Source: Imperialibacter sp040222815 (lineage in GTDB: Bacteria > Bacteroidota > Bacteroidia > Cytophagales > Cyclobacteriaceae). From it: 64,000 bases of DNA. The notes below the pieces were generated by a model. It was not told where the DNA came from. It ran no database searches and saw only the letters and a list, made by a program, of their open reading frames with translations. The stretch is taken from the NCBI RefSeq assembly GCF_040222815.1, contig NZ_JAVKCH010000057.1, positions 434,001 to 498,000 of the forward strand, in the 5' to 3' direction. Position numbers and translations under genes: made by a program. Positions 55,301 through 63,516 of the stretch are shown here, in pieces; the first letter of the stretch is position 1, and each line of letters begins with the position of its first letter.

Positions 55301-57872
55301 GGATAACTTGCAGAAAGCCACACTATTTTCCAATGGACGTGGAAATGGTGATGACCAGACACAGTCGAATGGAAGAGCTAACAAATGGGCAGTTGCCATG
55401 GAGAACGGGCTTTTATATTTCAATAGCGAAGGCATTCGCCACACAATATCTTCTTCCAACATAGCCGACAACAACTGGCATCATGTGGCCATGGTGCTGA
55501 GGCGAACCGGCTCACTCAACACATATGTCGATGCAAAGCTTGAGACCACCAACCCAGTCAATGACATAGGCGGCATATCGGGCAATAAAATATGGATTGG
55601 TGCCAGAGGCTTTATCAGCACATCCAACGAGGAGACAGTAGATGAAATTTACACCGGAAAGCTTGATGAAATACGCCTGTGGAACATGGCCAGGTCTTTT
55701 GAACAAGTAAGCCGTGATCGATTCAATGAAGTCGCCTTCAATGAGATTGGCCTAATGCTATATGGAAGATTCAATGCACCTGAGGTGCCCACAGGTAGTG
55801 GCCCGGAATATTTTCATTTGGCAGCTAATGAAACCGTGCTGCCAAGTAACGCAGCACTTGTTGGCAGCGCTGTGGCTTATAGCGACGATGCGCCAAAAAT
55901 AAAGTTGCAGCGTGAGTATCTCAACTTTGAGGTGTCGCATGTGATCAATGGCGATGAAATTATCCTTACTCCACTGGTTAGCGATTGGTCTGTGTTGGAA
56001 GGCCAGATTATTGATATTACAATCGACAGAATGTTTGATGTGCATGGTAACAGACAAAGCTCTCCGGTTACATGGAGTGCCTACGTTAGAAGGAATGAAG
56101 TTTCCTGGTTTGCCCAAGATGGCACACAACAAATTGCACTGCAAAAGCAGGCAGACGATCCACTGAGTTTTGAATTGACTTTGCTCAACAAAGGCGGCAA
56201 AGTGCAACCATTCAGCATAGAAAACCTTCCCTCCTGGTTAACAGCAACAGAAACCACGGGAACCCTGGCTCCCAACAGTAGTAGTAGCGTGGTGTTTGAA
56301 ATTGACCCTGATCTTGGCACGGGTCAATACACACTGGATCTTTTTCTCAACACAGATTTCAACTTTGATGAGAAAATGCTTGTGGATATAAGAGTGCTTG
56401 ATACTCCGCCAACCTGGGCAGTCGATCCTACGGAGTTTGAGTTTTCTATGAACATCATCGGAATTTTGGACATAGGAGGAAACATCTCTTCGGATGAGTT
56501 GGATATGGTAGCGGCTTTTGTGGGCGACGAAGTGCGAGGGGTGACCGAGCTTAAATACAACGAGGCGTACGATCTGTATTTTGTTTTCCTCACAGTTTAT
56601 GGTAACCAGCCAGCGGGAGAACAGGTTGACTTAAAAGTTTGGGACGCAAGTGCAGGCACGCTGTATCCTGATGTTACGCCAGAAGTCACTTTTGTTTCTA
56701 ACGAGATCCTTGGCTCCTTCTCCGGGCCTGTTAAAATTCAACCCAATGAATCTGTTCAGCAGGAAATAACACTGGCAGCGGGCTGGAACTGGGTGTCATT
56801 CTCAGTCGGCCTACCCCCGGGGTTCGATACTGAGGGTCTTTTTGAAGGGGTGTCACTTTCTGATGGCGATTATATAAAAAGTGCTGCCTCATTTGCACAG
56901 TATAACTCAGCCTTTGGTTGGTCGGGCAGTCTCACCGACGTAGGTTCTGCGAGCGCCTATAAGATTAAGGTGGCGTCACCCTCTATCCTGCAACTTGAAG
57001 GAAAGCCACTTAATATTGATAGTCTTGTGTACACTTTATTACCGGGCTGGAATTGGCTGAGCTACCCTAGCCGGCAAAAAACACCGATAAATGTGGCTTT
57101 GGGACTTTTGGACGCCACCCCTAATGATGTATTGAAAGACCAGGTTTCTTTCGCTCTCTATGATGACCGATTAGGCTGGGTAGGCAGCCTGACTCATTTG
57201 AAGCCAGGTAAAGGTTACATGATGAGGAGTCAGAATGGCGGATCATTCAAATACCGGAGTTTTGATGCTTCCTCAAGCAGAGAAAGGTCAACGGAGCAGG
57301 AGGCTTTGCATAGTTCTCAATCCGAAAGTACGATATCTGTTGTGGTAGGCATGGAAGATGGACTTTATCTGGAGGGTGACATACTGTTGGCCATGTCGGG
57401 AGGTAAAGTAGTTGGTGAGGCCTTTTGGACAATGCTTGAGGATGGCCGAACGAGGTATTTTATCAGCATTGATGATACTCATGAGGGAGTAGTGTATTCG
57501 CTGAAGCGGGATGGTATGACACTGCCGCTTGAATTAAGCAAGGAACCTGAGCATAGCACAGCGTATGTGAAAGGGCGCCTCGATGATCCAATGGTTTTGA
57601 AGGAGGGAGAGTTTGAGCTCAACCATAGAAATCTGCACATTTATCCGAACCCGAGCAACGGAACTTTCAACTATAGTATAAACTCCGTTGACGACGTAGG
57701 AGTAATTATCCAGCTTGTCGACATGCAAGGAAACATCATTTGGATGAAAGAACAGCCGGTCGAAGGCGCATTCGAGGGCGAAATCAGAGTGACCAGGGCA
57801 CCCGGGGTGTATACTTTGCGGGTGATTTTCGATGAGGGAACTGCTGAATCGAAATTGATAATTATTAAATAA
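49326..57872 (+). CDS. Giant LamG-domain surface protein with T9SS type A sorting domain
   Basis: This is a 2848-residue secreted protein: signal peptide (ending CVWAQ), carboxypeptidase-regulatory-like fold (about residues 185-210), and LamG/concanavalin-like domains at about 218-441, 1765-1948 and 1958-2151. A central beta-rich region (about 1042-1170) and a helical region (about 1179-1315) follow the first LamG. Near the C-terminus is a domain at 2361-2460 shared with the next protein, then two repeats beginning GWNW (about 2485 and 2570), and a type A sorting domain beginning IYPNPSNGTF at about 2770. LamG domains suggest binding to glycans or host polymers. It is exported through T9SS and either anchored or released. 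Confidence 0.9.
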   Translation: MMKKLIIAAHLLLLINCVWAQTESDPQTISTSTSVIGKPTSGNAATIDLHVGSPIHYGYTETADNNKVSLHFPYGVLYIKSTFDEALFEVSKGYFSDKILISWTIGQNEEAVTQIKIYRRLFNDSNTDDISGFTQIATLQRDAYQFEDSNVQGGKLYEYKVEAVGVSVISSKYLTYITGVGYRNPTGVVTGNVSFDGGSPVKDVVVRADPQGGTTVFGASLLFDGSQNLHVPMPKEELGGTDVTLQAWLKVNNSTPFTLFNLSEINDVPTVLEDLQVVVTREDTYLEVMASANGQDRSFKLEKYFPTGNVDGRGFDVLEPIGDLAPEFFHLSIVFKSGESPIFFLNGRRIDGDYLQSLHPETPDEEKPVITESGDLLFSPFLINDVVIAKDLTGNVDEIRVWKTALDDVRIRTDFKRYLGGGEMHLVSYVRCDEQAGKYAYDISKVGFEFNKNHGEIISSDSRWSDLKPTSSQLGILGVTDENGNYIISAIPYTGSGESYNITPLYGVHEFEPSQQLVFIGAGSEIINKIDFRDISSFIFKGKVMFLTKGVFDPIAEVENVTPGSVSEGTYNEYRAIVNSNLQNLSKGENYFDDALEVLFETPKVFVEGANIYIDGEIVLDKDKRPVLSGQNGAFEISVPIGNHYIEVKKDKHYFTYSGRFPAARDDGNDLFEFFEHQESAVTFLDTTRVSLVGRVVGGTIESAKSIGFGAEGPLKETYNEGDPEEETVDISSINNIGQAEITLNYLPFGGTPGIGELEHIVYTNEETGEYRAELLPVSYTINQSGGLRIINNAGIQLLDANETVNLSQAKDPISSEYIDPDGATVNSELYHFVKSFTYRSTPVLNVVSQSSDTEVLVVVDNADGTSSQVPISTDDFQYPVYTQGVDYAIVFETFEEYVNQDAGAGNEVFDRVPIVDGEFNITNNLALAKSERVEVDEDIQSISTYYFTAGLPSISAPFTRSIDIKYRVDGKDYDARNYETEGIILGGQSDGSQAFVTEAPEVPDIILRDPPGSNSFASIESGKSISFSEDASFVIGQTAETKVEMKLGTKFAAGGGLAGPVIEAEAVNSITGGIGLAVESTNGKTITKTYTFNETISTSDDPSFVGSDADLYIGNTKNYFYGSYDNVRVSSVQLGSDPSLVLTNASGESIYVSKQKAFYFSEEPSETFFIYSQRHILQTLIPELEGIIEGIELGTIDENTPGVLLKSQYEEQIRLWKKVIQDNERTKYLALSDRENYKDRIKSNLEKEIKALDDYLLAIQTIGEVLTVGGIYAGALNVVPVGIQSLAAAVDFINTKKGLLQKKVDFLESEFVKNVSFDAGVGSYTNSSNISIAQTKSKAIKFNIDASLETTFGFHINKTGLILHTSNTLNTSMNNALTQEESESTTVSYTLKDNDSYNFLSVDVVNAFDGNGPVFSTIGGRTSCPYEGVDLTTFYNNSEYSYETDTAGVIYSGGDQISYATQQVEVPGISVEVASVVDVPETRPAEFKLILENNSVAEADAYFTLQVDNTTNPNNAVVNISDNGTVVFVPYGEKIEYALTLEKSISDVYEYKDIDIVLSSLCDASDVLDKVTVSAIFRPSCTAVELEAPLENWVFNAGDAYNSDNTTNPLNVSMFGYDRAFSSFEKYRLEYRKATSSTWTRLRTYYNTQELLDEAILQGEDQGTLITDNTTSYPWDVGALGLSDGVYELRAISNCSNGTVFTSDVVRGTVDLNVPVQFGTPTPSDGILGAGEDIRAQFNEEILYSSAISKIEIKGETNQQEVNHSVSVYFDGTDNTAVLENPSLVNGSFSIEFWMANQTPGNAVIFSQAGGMSLAIVSGKLQWTLGGKVLSVDYGTDELFHHYVLTYNDEFEQMSIYLDDLNLGSLENVTNINIQNESSIVIGGNTFVGNLHDLRFWTKWLSLADANANKSKELIGTERNLVGYWPMNEGHGEFANDLARYKNARINADWDIKPKGSSYSFDGSSYLELNDVGFVQLTDEMDVTLSFWVKTDNLQKATLFSNGRGNGDDQTQSNGRANKWAVAMENGLLYFNSEGIRHTISSSNIADNNWHHVAMVLRRTGSLNTYVDAKLETTNPVNDIGGISGNKIWIGARGFISTSNEETVDEIYTGKLDEIRLWNMARSFEQVSRDRFNEVAFNEIGLMLYGRFNAPEVPTGSGPEYFHLAANETVLPSNAALVGSAVAYSDDAPKIKLQREYLNFEVSHVINGDEIILTPLVSDWSVLEGQIIDITIDRMFDVHGNRQSSPVTWSAYVRRNEVSWFAQDGTQQIALQKQADDPLSFELTLLNKGGKVQPFSIENLPSWLTATETTGTLAPNSSSSVVFEIDPDLGTGQYTLDLFLNTDFNFDEKMLVDIRVLDTPPTWAVDPTEFEFSMNIIGILDIGGNISSDELDMVAAFVGDEVRGVTELKYNEAYDLYFVFLTVYGNQPAGEQVDLKVWDASAGTLYPDVTPEVTFVSNEILGSFSGPVKIQPNESVQQEITLAAGWNWVSFSVGLPPGFDTEGLFEGVSLSDGDYIKSAASFAQYNSAFGWSGSLTDVGSASAYKIKVASPSILQLEGKPLNIDSLVYTLLPGWNWLSYPSRQKTPINVALGLLDATPNDVLKDQVSFALYDDRLGWVGSLTHLKPGKGYMMRSQNGGSFKYRSFDASSSRERSTEQEALHSSQSESTISVVVGMEDGLYLEGDILLAMSGGKVVGEAFWTMLEDGRTRYFISIDDTHEGVVYSLKRDGMTLPLELSKEPEHSTAYVKGRLDDPMVLKEGEFELNHRNLHIYPNPSNGTFNYSINSVDDVGVIIQLVDMQGNIIWMKEQPVEGAFEGEIRVTRAPGVYTLRVIFDEGTAESKLIIIK

Positions 57873-57880
57873 ACTAAAGG

Positions 57881-58864
57881 ATGCCAGGCAACAATCATCA
57901 AAGAGCAACCAGAAGCCTGAGGTTAATTGTATTGTTGACCTGCTTCAATCTTTTACGTTCAATCGCTTTGGCCCAGCCCGACTGGAGTGTCAACCCTAGT
58001 GAGTTTGAGCATAGTATGTCCATAGTGGGCACTGCCTGGCTGGGAGGGCAGGAAATTAGTTCTGATGAGGCAAAAGTGGGTGCATTCATTGGCGAAAAGT
58101 GTGTTGGCGTGGCTTCACCAATGCTTAATGAAGCTACAGGTAGATACCTGTTTTTTATGGTCGTTTTTGGAAACTCGGGGGATATACAAAGCCAGGTCAG
58201 GTTCGAGGTTTACGCAGATGGTGGGGTCGTTGAAGTTCCAACTGCTGACCTGCAATTTGAAGTAGACGCCATTATTGGCGATGTGGAGCTACCTATGGTA
58301 GTGGCCGAGCCGATGTTGAAAGAGGGCAATGAAATACTTTCATTTGACCTGGGCCCGAATACCCTGGATGTAAAAATTGGCTCAGATGAAATTAGTGCAA
58401 TAATTGATGCGTCTTCGCCCTTGACAGACCTGCCTGTTTCATTCGTGTTGTCAGAGGGTGCAGTTTTAGCAGTAGAGGGGCAGCAATGGGCCTCGGGAGA
58501 AGCCTCAATGAGCTATGCCGAACCCGTGGAGTTGCATGTTTTTTCTGAGGGCTTATTCAACGAAAGGATCTACACCCTCAAAATAGCTGGGGAACAAGAT
58601 GTTATAGTCGCCAACAACATTATTTCCCCCAATGGCGATGGCATCAACGACACCTGGGAGATAGCGGAGCCAGAGCGCTATACTGATTATCGGTTCGAAA
58701 TAAGAAGTCAGGGAGGTGAACTGATATTTAACCAGACCGGTTACAGCAGCCCCTGGGATGGTACCTACAAGGGAAATAGGCTGCCACTTGGAACCTATTG
58801 GTACAATATCAAAAACCTTTCGACTAAAAAGGTGCTGAGAGGCTATATCACTTTAATTTATTGA
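57881..58864 (+). CDS. CHU_C (T9SS type B) sorting-domain surface protein
   Basis: This 327-residue protein has a signal peptide (about 1-32), a domain (about 33-130) homologous to residues 2361-2460 of the preceding giant protein, a middle beta region, and a gliding-motility-associated C-terminal (CHU_C) domain beginning NNIISPNGDGINDTWEI. That is the type B sorting signal. Type B cargo such as SprB depends on a SprF-type partner, and a PorP/SprF gene follows 2 bp after the stop, which supports a dedicated cargo-partner pair. The reading direction and spacing (9 bp after the giant gene) indicate one operon. Confidence 0.87.
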   Translation: MPGNNHQRATRSLRLIVLLTCFNLLRSIALAQPDWSVNPSEFEHSMSIVGTAWLGGQEISSDEAKVGAFIGEKCVGVASPMLNEATGRYLFFMVVFGNSGDIQSQVRFEVYADGGVVEVPTADLQFEVDAIIGDVELPMVVAEPMLKEGNEILSFDLGPNTLDVKIGSDEISAIIDASSPLTDLPVSFVLSEGAVLAVEGQQWASGEASMSYAEPVELHVFSEGLFNERIYTLKIAGEQDVIVANNIISPNGDGINDTWEIAEPERYTDYRFEIRSQGGELIFNQTGYSSPWDGTYKGNRLPLGTYWYNIKNLSTKKVLRGYITLIY

Positions 58865-58866
58865 CC

Positions 58867-60165
58867 ATGAAAAAGCTGGTGATAATATTGACTATTGTAG
58901 TCGTGGGTAAAACCTCCTTTGCCCAGGATTTGCATTTCGGCTATTTTCAAAAAAACCACAACTACATATTAAATCCGGCAATGGTAGTTCACGATCCGGA
59001 GCAGGTCTTCCTGGAGTATGGCAGAAAGTGGGCAGGCCTGGCATCACCCCCCGAAGAGTTTCAGGTGGGAGGTGTGTTTCATTCATCAAAGCGGTTGTCG
59101 TTTGCTGGCCTGGTCAACCGAAGTGCCTCTGGAGTATTGAACATGTACCATTATGGAATTAGCACGGGTTACAAGGTGAACCTTGCGCCAAAGCAAACAC
59201 TGTCGGCGGGCTTAAGTACCTATTTGAAAAATAATATCATCGACACTGACAATATTGTTGGCAATTTAAGTGACCCGGTGCTTAACGGCGGCAATTATAA
59301 TAGGGCAAAATTCGGTTTGGGAGTAGGGCTTACTTACAGCTATGACAAGCTCATCGTCAACTTTGCACTTCCTGAAACTCATAGTGACAACAATGAATTC
59401 AATCCGTTCATAAGCGGTGGTGCTTCCTACGTGATTCCTCTAAATGACTTCAAAGTGACCCCCTCGGTTACCTATTTTGGCGCTCCTGTCGACCGGCAGG
59501 TGGAGGGCATGGTGATGGCATCGTGGAAAAACACACTCACTGCGGGCTTGGGATATCGAACCAACAACACTGTTGGAGTGAGGGTCGAATTTCAATCGGG
59601 GCCAATAGCACTGGGATATGCATTTGCAAATCCGATCGGCGGGTTTTCTGGAACAGGGGTGTCCAACAATTTTTCTGTCAGGTTTTTGTTTCGAAGAACG
59701 GGCGCTGATAATGTCAAGAAGCTTAGCACCATTGAAGACACTAACCAAAGGATTTTAAATAGACTCAATGCTGACAAAGATTCTGCACGCCAGGTTCAGT
59801 CCGAAATTTTGAGGAAGCTTGACTTGCTAACAAACCAGCAAGACACGGTCAGAGTGCAGCAAAGGGATTTCCTTGATAAATTTGAAGAAGCGGAGCGAAA
59901 CAATACGGTGGATGAGGCTACAAAACAGGAAGTAGAGCCTGGTTACTACCTGGTCATTTACTCTTTTCATAATTCGACGGAATTGACAAAAATAAAAGAA
60001 GAGCTAACACCGCTGCCATTTGAAACGAAGCTGATTCATGATAAGGAGAAATCACAATACTATATAGCAACAAGGCGATATGACACGCTCGAAATGGCAG
60101 TTATTGCTATGCAGAATATCAGGAATCGGGGGTTTGACGGTGCCTGGATTCATTGGTATAAGTGA
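58867..60165 (+). CDS. PorP/SprF family outer-membrane protein with SPOR-like C-terminus
   Basis: This 432-residue protein has a signal peptide (ending KTSFAQ) and a PorP/SprF beta-barrel-type domain to about residue 280 (opening FGYFQKNHNYILNPAM). A coiled segment follows (about 285-350), and the final region PGYYLVIYSF to AWIHWYK resembles the SPOR peptidoglycan-binding fold. SprF is needed for secretion of type B cargo in Flavobacterium. The extra tail is not in the SprF proteins I know. I start at the ATG at 58867; a TTG 6 bp upstream overlaps the previous stop. It is the last gene of the cargo operon. Confidence 0.86.
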   Translation: MKKLVIILTIVVVGKTSFAQDLHFGYFQKNHNYILNPAMVVHDPEQVFLEYGRKWAGLASPPEEFQVGGVFHSSKRLSFAGLVNRSASGVLNMYHYGISTGYKVNLAPKQTLSAGLSTYLKNNIIDTDNIVGNLSDPVLNGGNYNRAKFGLGVGLTYSYDKLIVNFALPETHSDNNEFNPFISGGASYVIPLNDFKVTPSVTYFGAPVDRQVEGMVMASWKNTLTAGLGYRTNNTVGVRVEFQSGPIALGYAFANPIGGFSGTGVSNNFSVRFLFRRTGADNVKKLSTIEDTNQRILNRLNADKDSARQVQSEILRKLDLLTNQQDTVRVQQRDFLDKFEEAERNNTVDEATKQEVEPGYYLVIYSFHNSTELTKIKEELTPLPFETKLIHDKEKSQYYIATRRYDTLEMAVIAMQNIRNRGFDGAWIHWYK

Positions 60166-60305
60166 GAGGCGAATGCCGTAATTTGGGCCAGCTTTTCGTC
60201 AATCCTAAATCTCTTGCAGGTTACTTCCGTGAAGATATGAGGTAGCAAGAACACTGGTAAAACTGCAAGGTGTTCTCCACAAACCGGTTCTATTGGTTGA
60301 GAAAA

Positions 60306-60339
60306 GTTCCGGGGTGCCAAGCACCCCGGAACACTTTTT
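60306..60339. terminator. Strong bidirectional terminator
   Basis: GTTCCGGGGTGC and GCACCCCGGAAC form a perfect 12-bp stem around CAA, followed by ACTTTTTT on the + strand and TTTTC on the minus strand. It separates the T9SS cargo operon from the convergent metalloprotease gene. Confidence 0.85.
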
Positions 60340-60342
60340 TGC

Positions 60343-62835
60343 TCAAAATCCGCACGCCATTCCCTCGTCCATGCCAATGGGAGAGCCGTCAGGCGCTTTC
60401 GTTTCTTTGTAGTATTCTTTGACAACTTCTGGCTTCTCGAAAAACAGACCAAGCTGAGCAGAGGCCAAGGTCAAATGCGCCTTCTGATCTGAATCATTTT
60501 CAGACTTCACCTTCGCATCGATCCAGCTTTTCAGGTCTTTCAACTGCAGGTAGGTAATAGCTCTTGCCTGATCGCTGGCGTCGGTATTGATACTGAGGTT
60601 CATCAGGTGGTACATCACCAGCTTGTCGACAGTGCGCATGATTTCTCCATGATAGCCGGCAGGATGAGCTTTCTTCCATGTGCTGGCTGTCAATTTGCTG
60701 AGAAGTGAGCTAAAGTCAGGCTGTGCAGCGTTGCGGGCATGGTGCTCAACAAGCCTTGTCGCTCTTTCCGGGTGGATCAGGTAAGATAACGTCAAATCAG
60801 CAGCCGTTTCAACAGCCGACAAGGGATCGAACTCTACGCCTGTTCTAGCCTCAAATGTTTCTCTCGTTCTCGGATAGCCGTAAGGCCTGGGAGGAATTTG
60901 CTGAATGAGCTTTTCGGGCAAGGCCAAAGCTTCTGGAGTCATCGTGGCCAACAGCGCATCGAACGCTTTCATTTGCATGGCAGGCTCCAAATATCTGGTA
61001 GTGAATTGCCCGTCCCCTTTCATGGCGTAGTTGTAGTTGAGTCCGCCGACCACTTTCGATGTGGCGTCTACCTGATAGCGATGGAACAAGTACATTGGAG
61101 CCAATGCTTCTTCTATCAGCGCCATGGGAGCGTTGGCACGAATGGTCTTTTCAGAAAAGTTATCAAGTATTTTTCTTCTCACCACCATCATTCTGTTCAG
61201 CTCGTCAGCGGCATCGGGGCCATTGTCCCACAGGTGGGAATAAGGATGCGCACCGCCAACAGGTCTTGAATCCTGGTCGGTAATATGCATAAGGCCTTTG
61301 CTGAAAGTCTCTTTGATGATTTTATCAAGCTCCGCTGCTTCGTCGGTTCCGTCGGGAAAGTCAGAATAGCCATATTTAATTATTTGCTTGTCCAACTCAC
61401 CAATACCAACTGCATAGGCTTCTGAAAGATCGATGTTCCCGTTCGCATCCATTTTTACATAAGGGTGCGGATAATCCATCACCGACGCTCTGTTGTTGAC
61501 ACTGGATGCATAGCTGTGAACAATGCCTAGCGTGTGCCCCACTTCATGTGCTGAGAGCTGGCGAATACGGGCCAGCACCATTTTCATCATTTCATCGGAA
61601 ACCTGTTTGCCGTCTTCATACGGAGACAAAAGCCCTTCTGCTATCAGAAAATCCTGACGGGCCCTGAGTGAGCCGAGGCTCACATGTCCTTTGATAATTT
61701 CGCCCGTTCTTGGGTCAGCAACAGACGCCCCGTAAGACCATCCCCTGGTTGACCGGTGAATCCATTGAATCAGGTTGTAACGAACATCCATCGGATCCAC
61801 GTCTTCAGGCAGCATTTTTACCTGGAAGGCATCTTTGTAACCGGCCGCTTCAAACGCCTGGTTCCACCATGCAGCCCCTTCAAGCAGTGCTGAGCGAATG
61901 GGCTCGGGTGTGCCTGGGTCGAGGTAGTAGATAATAGGCTCAACTGCCTCGCTCACTGCGGCATTAGGATCAACCTTTTCTAATCTGTGACGGTTGATGG
62001 TTCTTTTGGTAATGGGTTCATCAATCGGCGTGGCGTAGTCCATATATGTGGTGCCGTAGTAGCCCGACCTTGGGTCAAATGCCCTTGTTTTGAACCTTGA
62101 GTCGGGTAGTTGTACCATGGAATGATGCATCCTGACGGTCACAGCTTCCGGTGAAGGCACCACCGACCTGATCCAGGCTCCGGCTGGAGTTCCTGTAAAG
62201 GTGATGGTGGCCTCAAACTCGCTGTTTTCAGGAAAGTTTTTGGTCATTTCGGTGTAAATCATCGACCGGCTTTTGTCCAGGCTATAATTGCCTTGTTTGG
62301 CTCTGCTTAGTCGCTGACTTACCCCATGCGAATCTCTGAGGAGAAAATCGGTAAAGTCTACGAGCGTCGACCAGTCTTCTTCGGCCAGCACATCAAAACC
62401 CCAGATAGCCGACTGTGCAAATGCTTGCTCCACCGACTTTCTTTCAAGTGCGTCGTCGCTGATGGCACGGTAGTCGTAGTTGGGCTGGATCATCAGTATT
62501 TTTGGTCCGCTCCTGACAAACTTCACAACTTTCTCACCACCAAGCTGCCCTCTGTCGAGCCCTATGTCGTTGGAGCCAATTCCGGCAGGCAGGGAGCTGA
62601 TGTATAAAAACTCAAAATTTAGTTTGTTTACTTCAAGGTATACTTTGCCTTTTTTGGAGTCCCAGTAAAAAGGAAAAAAGCCTTCATACTTTTCCATTCC
62701 TGATGTAAAACCAGCAATGTCCTTGGTGGCGGAGGCTGCGTTCGCCCCTGAAGCAGGGGTAGTGGCCACGGGGGCCTGGGAGGCTGTGCACGATGCCAGT
62801 ACAAAGCCCAAAATAAAGAGGTAAATTTTTCTCAT
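60343..62835 (-). CDS. Zinc-dependent metalloprotease lipoprotein (DUF5117/DUF5118)
   Basis: This 830-residue lipoprotein has lipobox ASC near residue 16, then a DUF5118/DUF5117-type N-terminal region. The zincin core has the extended motif HEVGHTLGIVH (HExxHxxGxxH, near residue 430) with a downstream Met-turn candidate SVMDY. This matches a Bacteroidetes family annotated as zinc-dependent metalloproteases of unknown substrate. It is likely anchored in the envelope facing outwards or the periplasm. It is convergent with the cargo operon and shares a terminator. Confidence 0.9.
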   Translation of the reverse strand: MRKIYLFILGFVLASCTASQAPVATTPASGANAASATKDIAGFTSGMEKYEGFFPFYWDSKKGKVYLEVNKLNFEFLYISSLPAGIGSNDIGLDRGQLGGEKVVKFVRSGPKILMIQPNYDYRAISDDALERKSVEQAFAQSAIWGFDVLAEEDWSTLVDFTDFLLRDSHGVSQRLSRAKQGNYSLDKSRSMIYTEMTKNFPENSEFEATITFTGTPAGAWIRSVVPSPEAVTVRMHHSMVQLPDSRFKTRAFDPRSGYYGTTYMDYATPIDEPITKRTINRHRLEKVDPNAAVSEAVEPIIYYLDPGTPEPIRSALLEGAAWWNQAFEAAGYKDAFQVKMLPEDVDPMDVRYNLIQWIHRSTRGWSYGASVADPRTGEIIKGHVSLGSLRARQDFLIAEGLLSPYEDGKQVSDEMMKMVLARIRQLSAHEVGHTLGIVHSYASSVNNRASVMDYPHPYVKMDANGNIDLSEAYAVGIGELDKQIIKYGYSDFPDGTDEAAELDKIIKETFSKGLMHITDQDSRPVGGAHPYSHLWDNGPDAADELNRMMVVRRKILDNFSEKTIRANAPMALIEEALAPMYLFHRYQVDATSKVVGGLNYNYAMKGDGQFTTRYLEPAMQMKAFDALLATMTPEALALPEKLIQQIPPRPYGYPRTRETFEARTGVEFDPLSAVETAADLTLSYLIHPERATRLVEHHARNAAQPDFSSLLSKLTASTWKKAHPAGYHGEIMRTVDKLVMYHLMNLSINTDASDQARAITYLQLKDLKSWIDAKVKSENDSDQKAHLTLASAQLGLFFEKPEVVKEYYKETKAPDGSPIGMDEGMACGF

Positions 62836-62904
62836 AATGAATGGTTTTCGAAAGATTTGCTAAAATATAGCTTAATCTCTAATTCAGTAATTATTAAGTG
62901 CTTA

Positions 62905-63516
62905 ATGGTAAAAAACCTACTTCGGGATGAGAAATTGTACTTTGTGGCAGTAGTGCCGCCGGAGCCGTTGAGGGGGGAGCTTCACCAACTGAAAGAGTAC
63001 TTCAGGGATAAATATAATTCTTCCAAATCGCTCAATTCTCCACCACACATTACGTTGCACATGCCCTTTAAATGGAGGGAGAGCAAGGAGAAAAAACTTC
63101 TTACTGCGCTGGAAGAAAGCTGTTTGCCGCTGACTCCGTTCGAAGTGGCATTGAAGGGATTCGCAGCTTTTCCTCCGAGGGTAATCTACGCTGAGCCCGT
63201 TGAATCGCCTCAATTACACGATTTACAGAAAACAGTGGCCCGAGCTATGCGCTTGTCGCTCAATTTGTTCAATGCCGACTATCAGGGCAGAGGTTTTCAC
63301 CCGCACATCACGCTTGCTTTCAGGGATTTAAAAAAGCCTCGCTTTCACGAGGCTTGGCAGGAATTTGAAAACAAGCCGCTAAAGGCTTCATTTTTTGTCG
63401 ACAATATTTGTTTGCTCAAATACAATGGGAGTAGCTGGGATATCTTCCAGCAACTACCATTTGGCATCGTTACTTCTGCTGAAAGAGATGAACGTCCCTC
63501 TGAGGAAACGGAATAG
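62905..63516 (+). CDS. 2H phosphoesterase (2'-5' RNA ligase-like)
   Basis: This 203-residue cytosolic protein has two H-x-T-type motifs, PPHITLHMPF and FHPHITLAFRD, that form the active site of 2H phosphoesterases, which hydrolyse cyclic phosphodiesters in RNA or nucleotides (LigT/ThpR class). I chose the ATG at 62905, because an earlier frame start adds an atypical tail. The gene is divergent from the metalloprotease. Its last 47 bp overlap the end of the convergent MscS gene. Confidence 0.87.
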   Translation: MVKNLLRDEKLYFVAVVPPEPLRGELHQLKEYFRDKYNSSKSLNSPPHITLHMPFKWRESKEKKLLTALEESCLPLTPFEVALKGFAAFPPRVIYAEPVESPQLHDLQKTVARAMRLSLNLFNADYQGRGFHPHITLAFRDLKKPRFHEAWQEFENKPLKASFFVDNICLLKYNGSSWDIFQQLPFGIVTSAERDERPSEETE

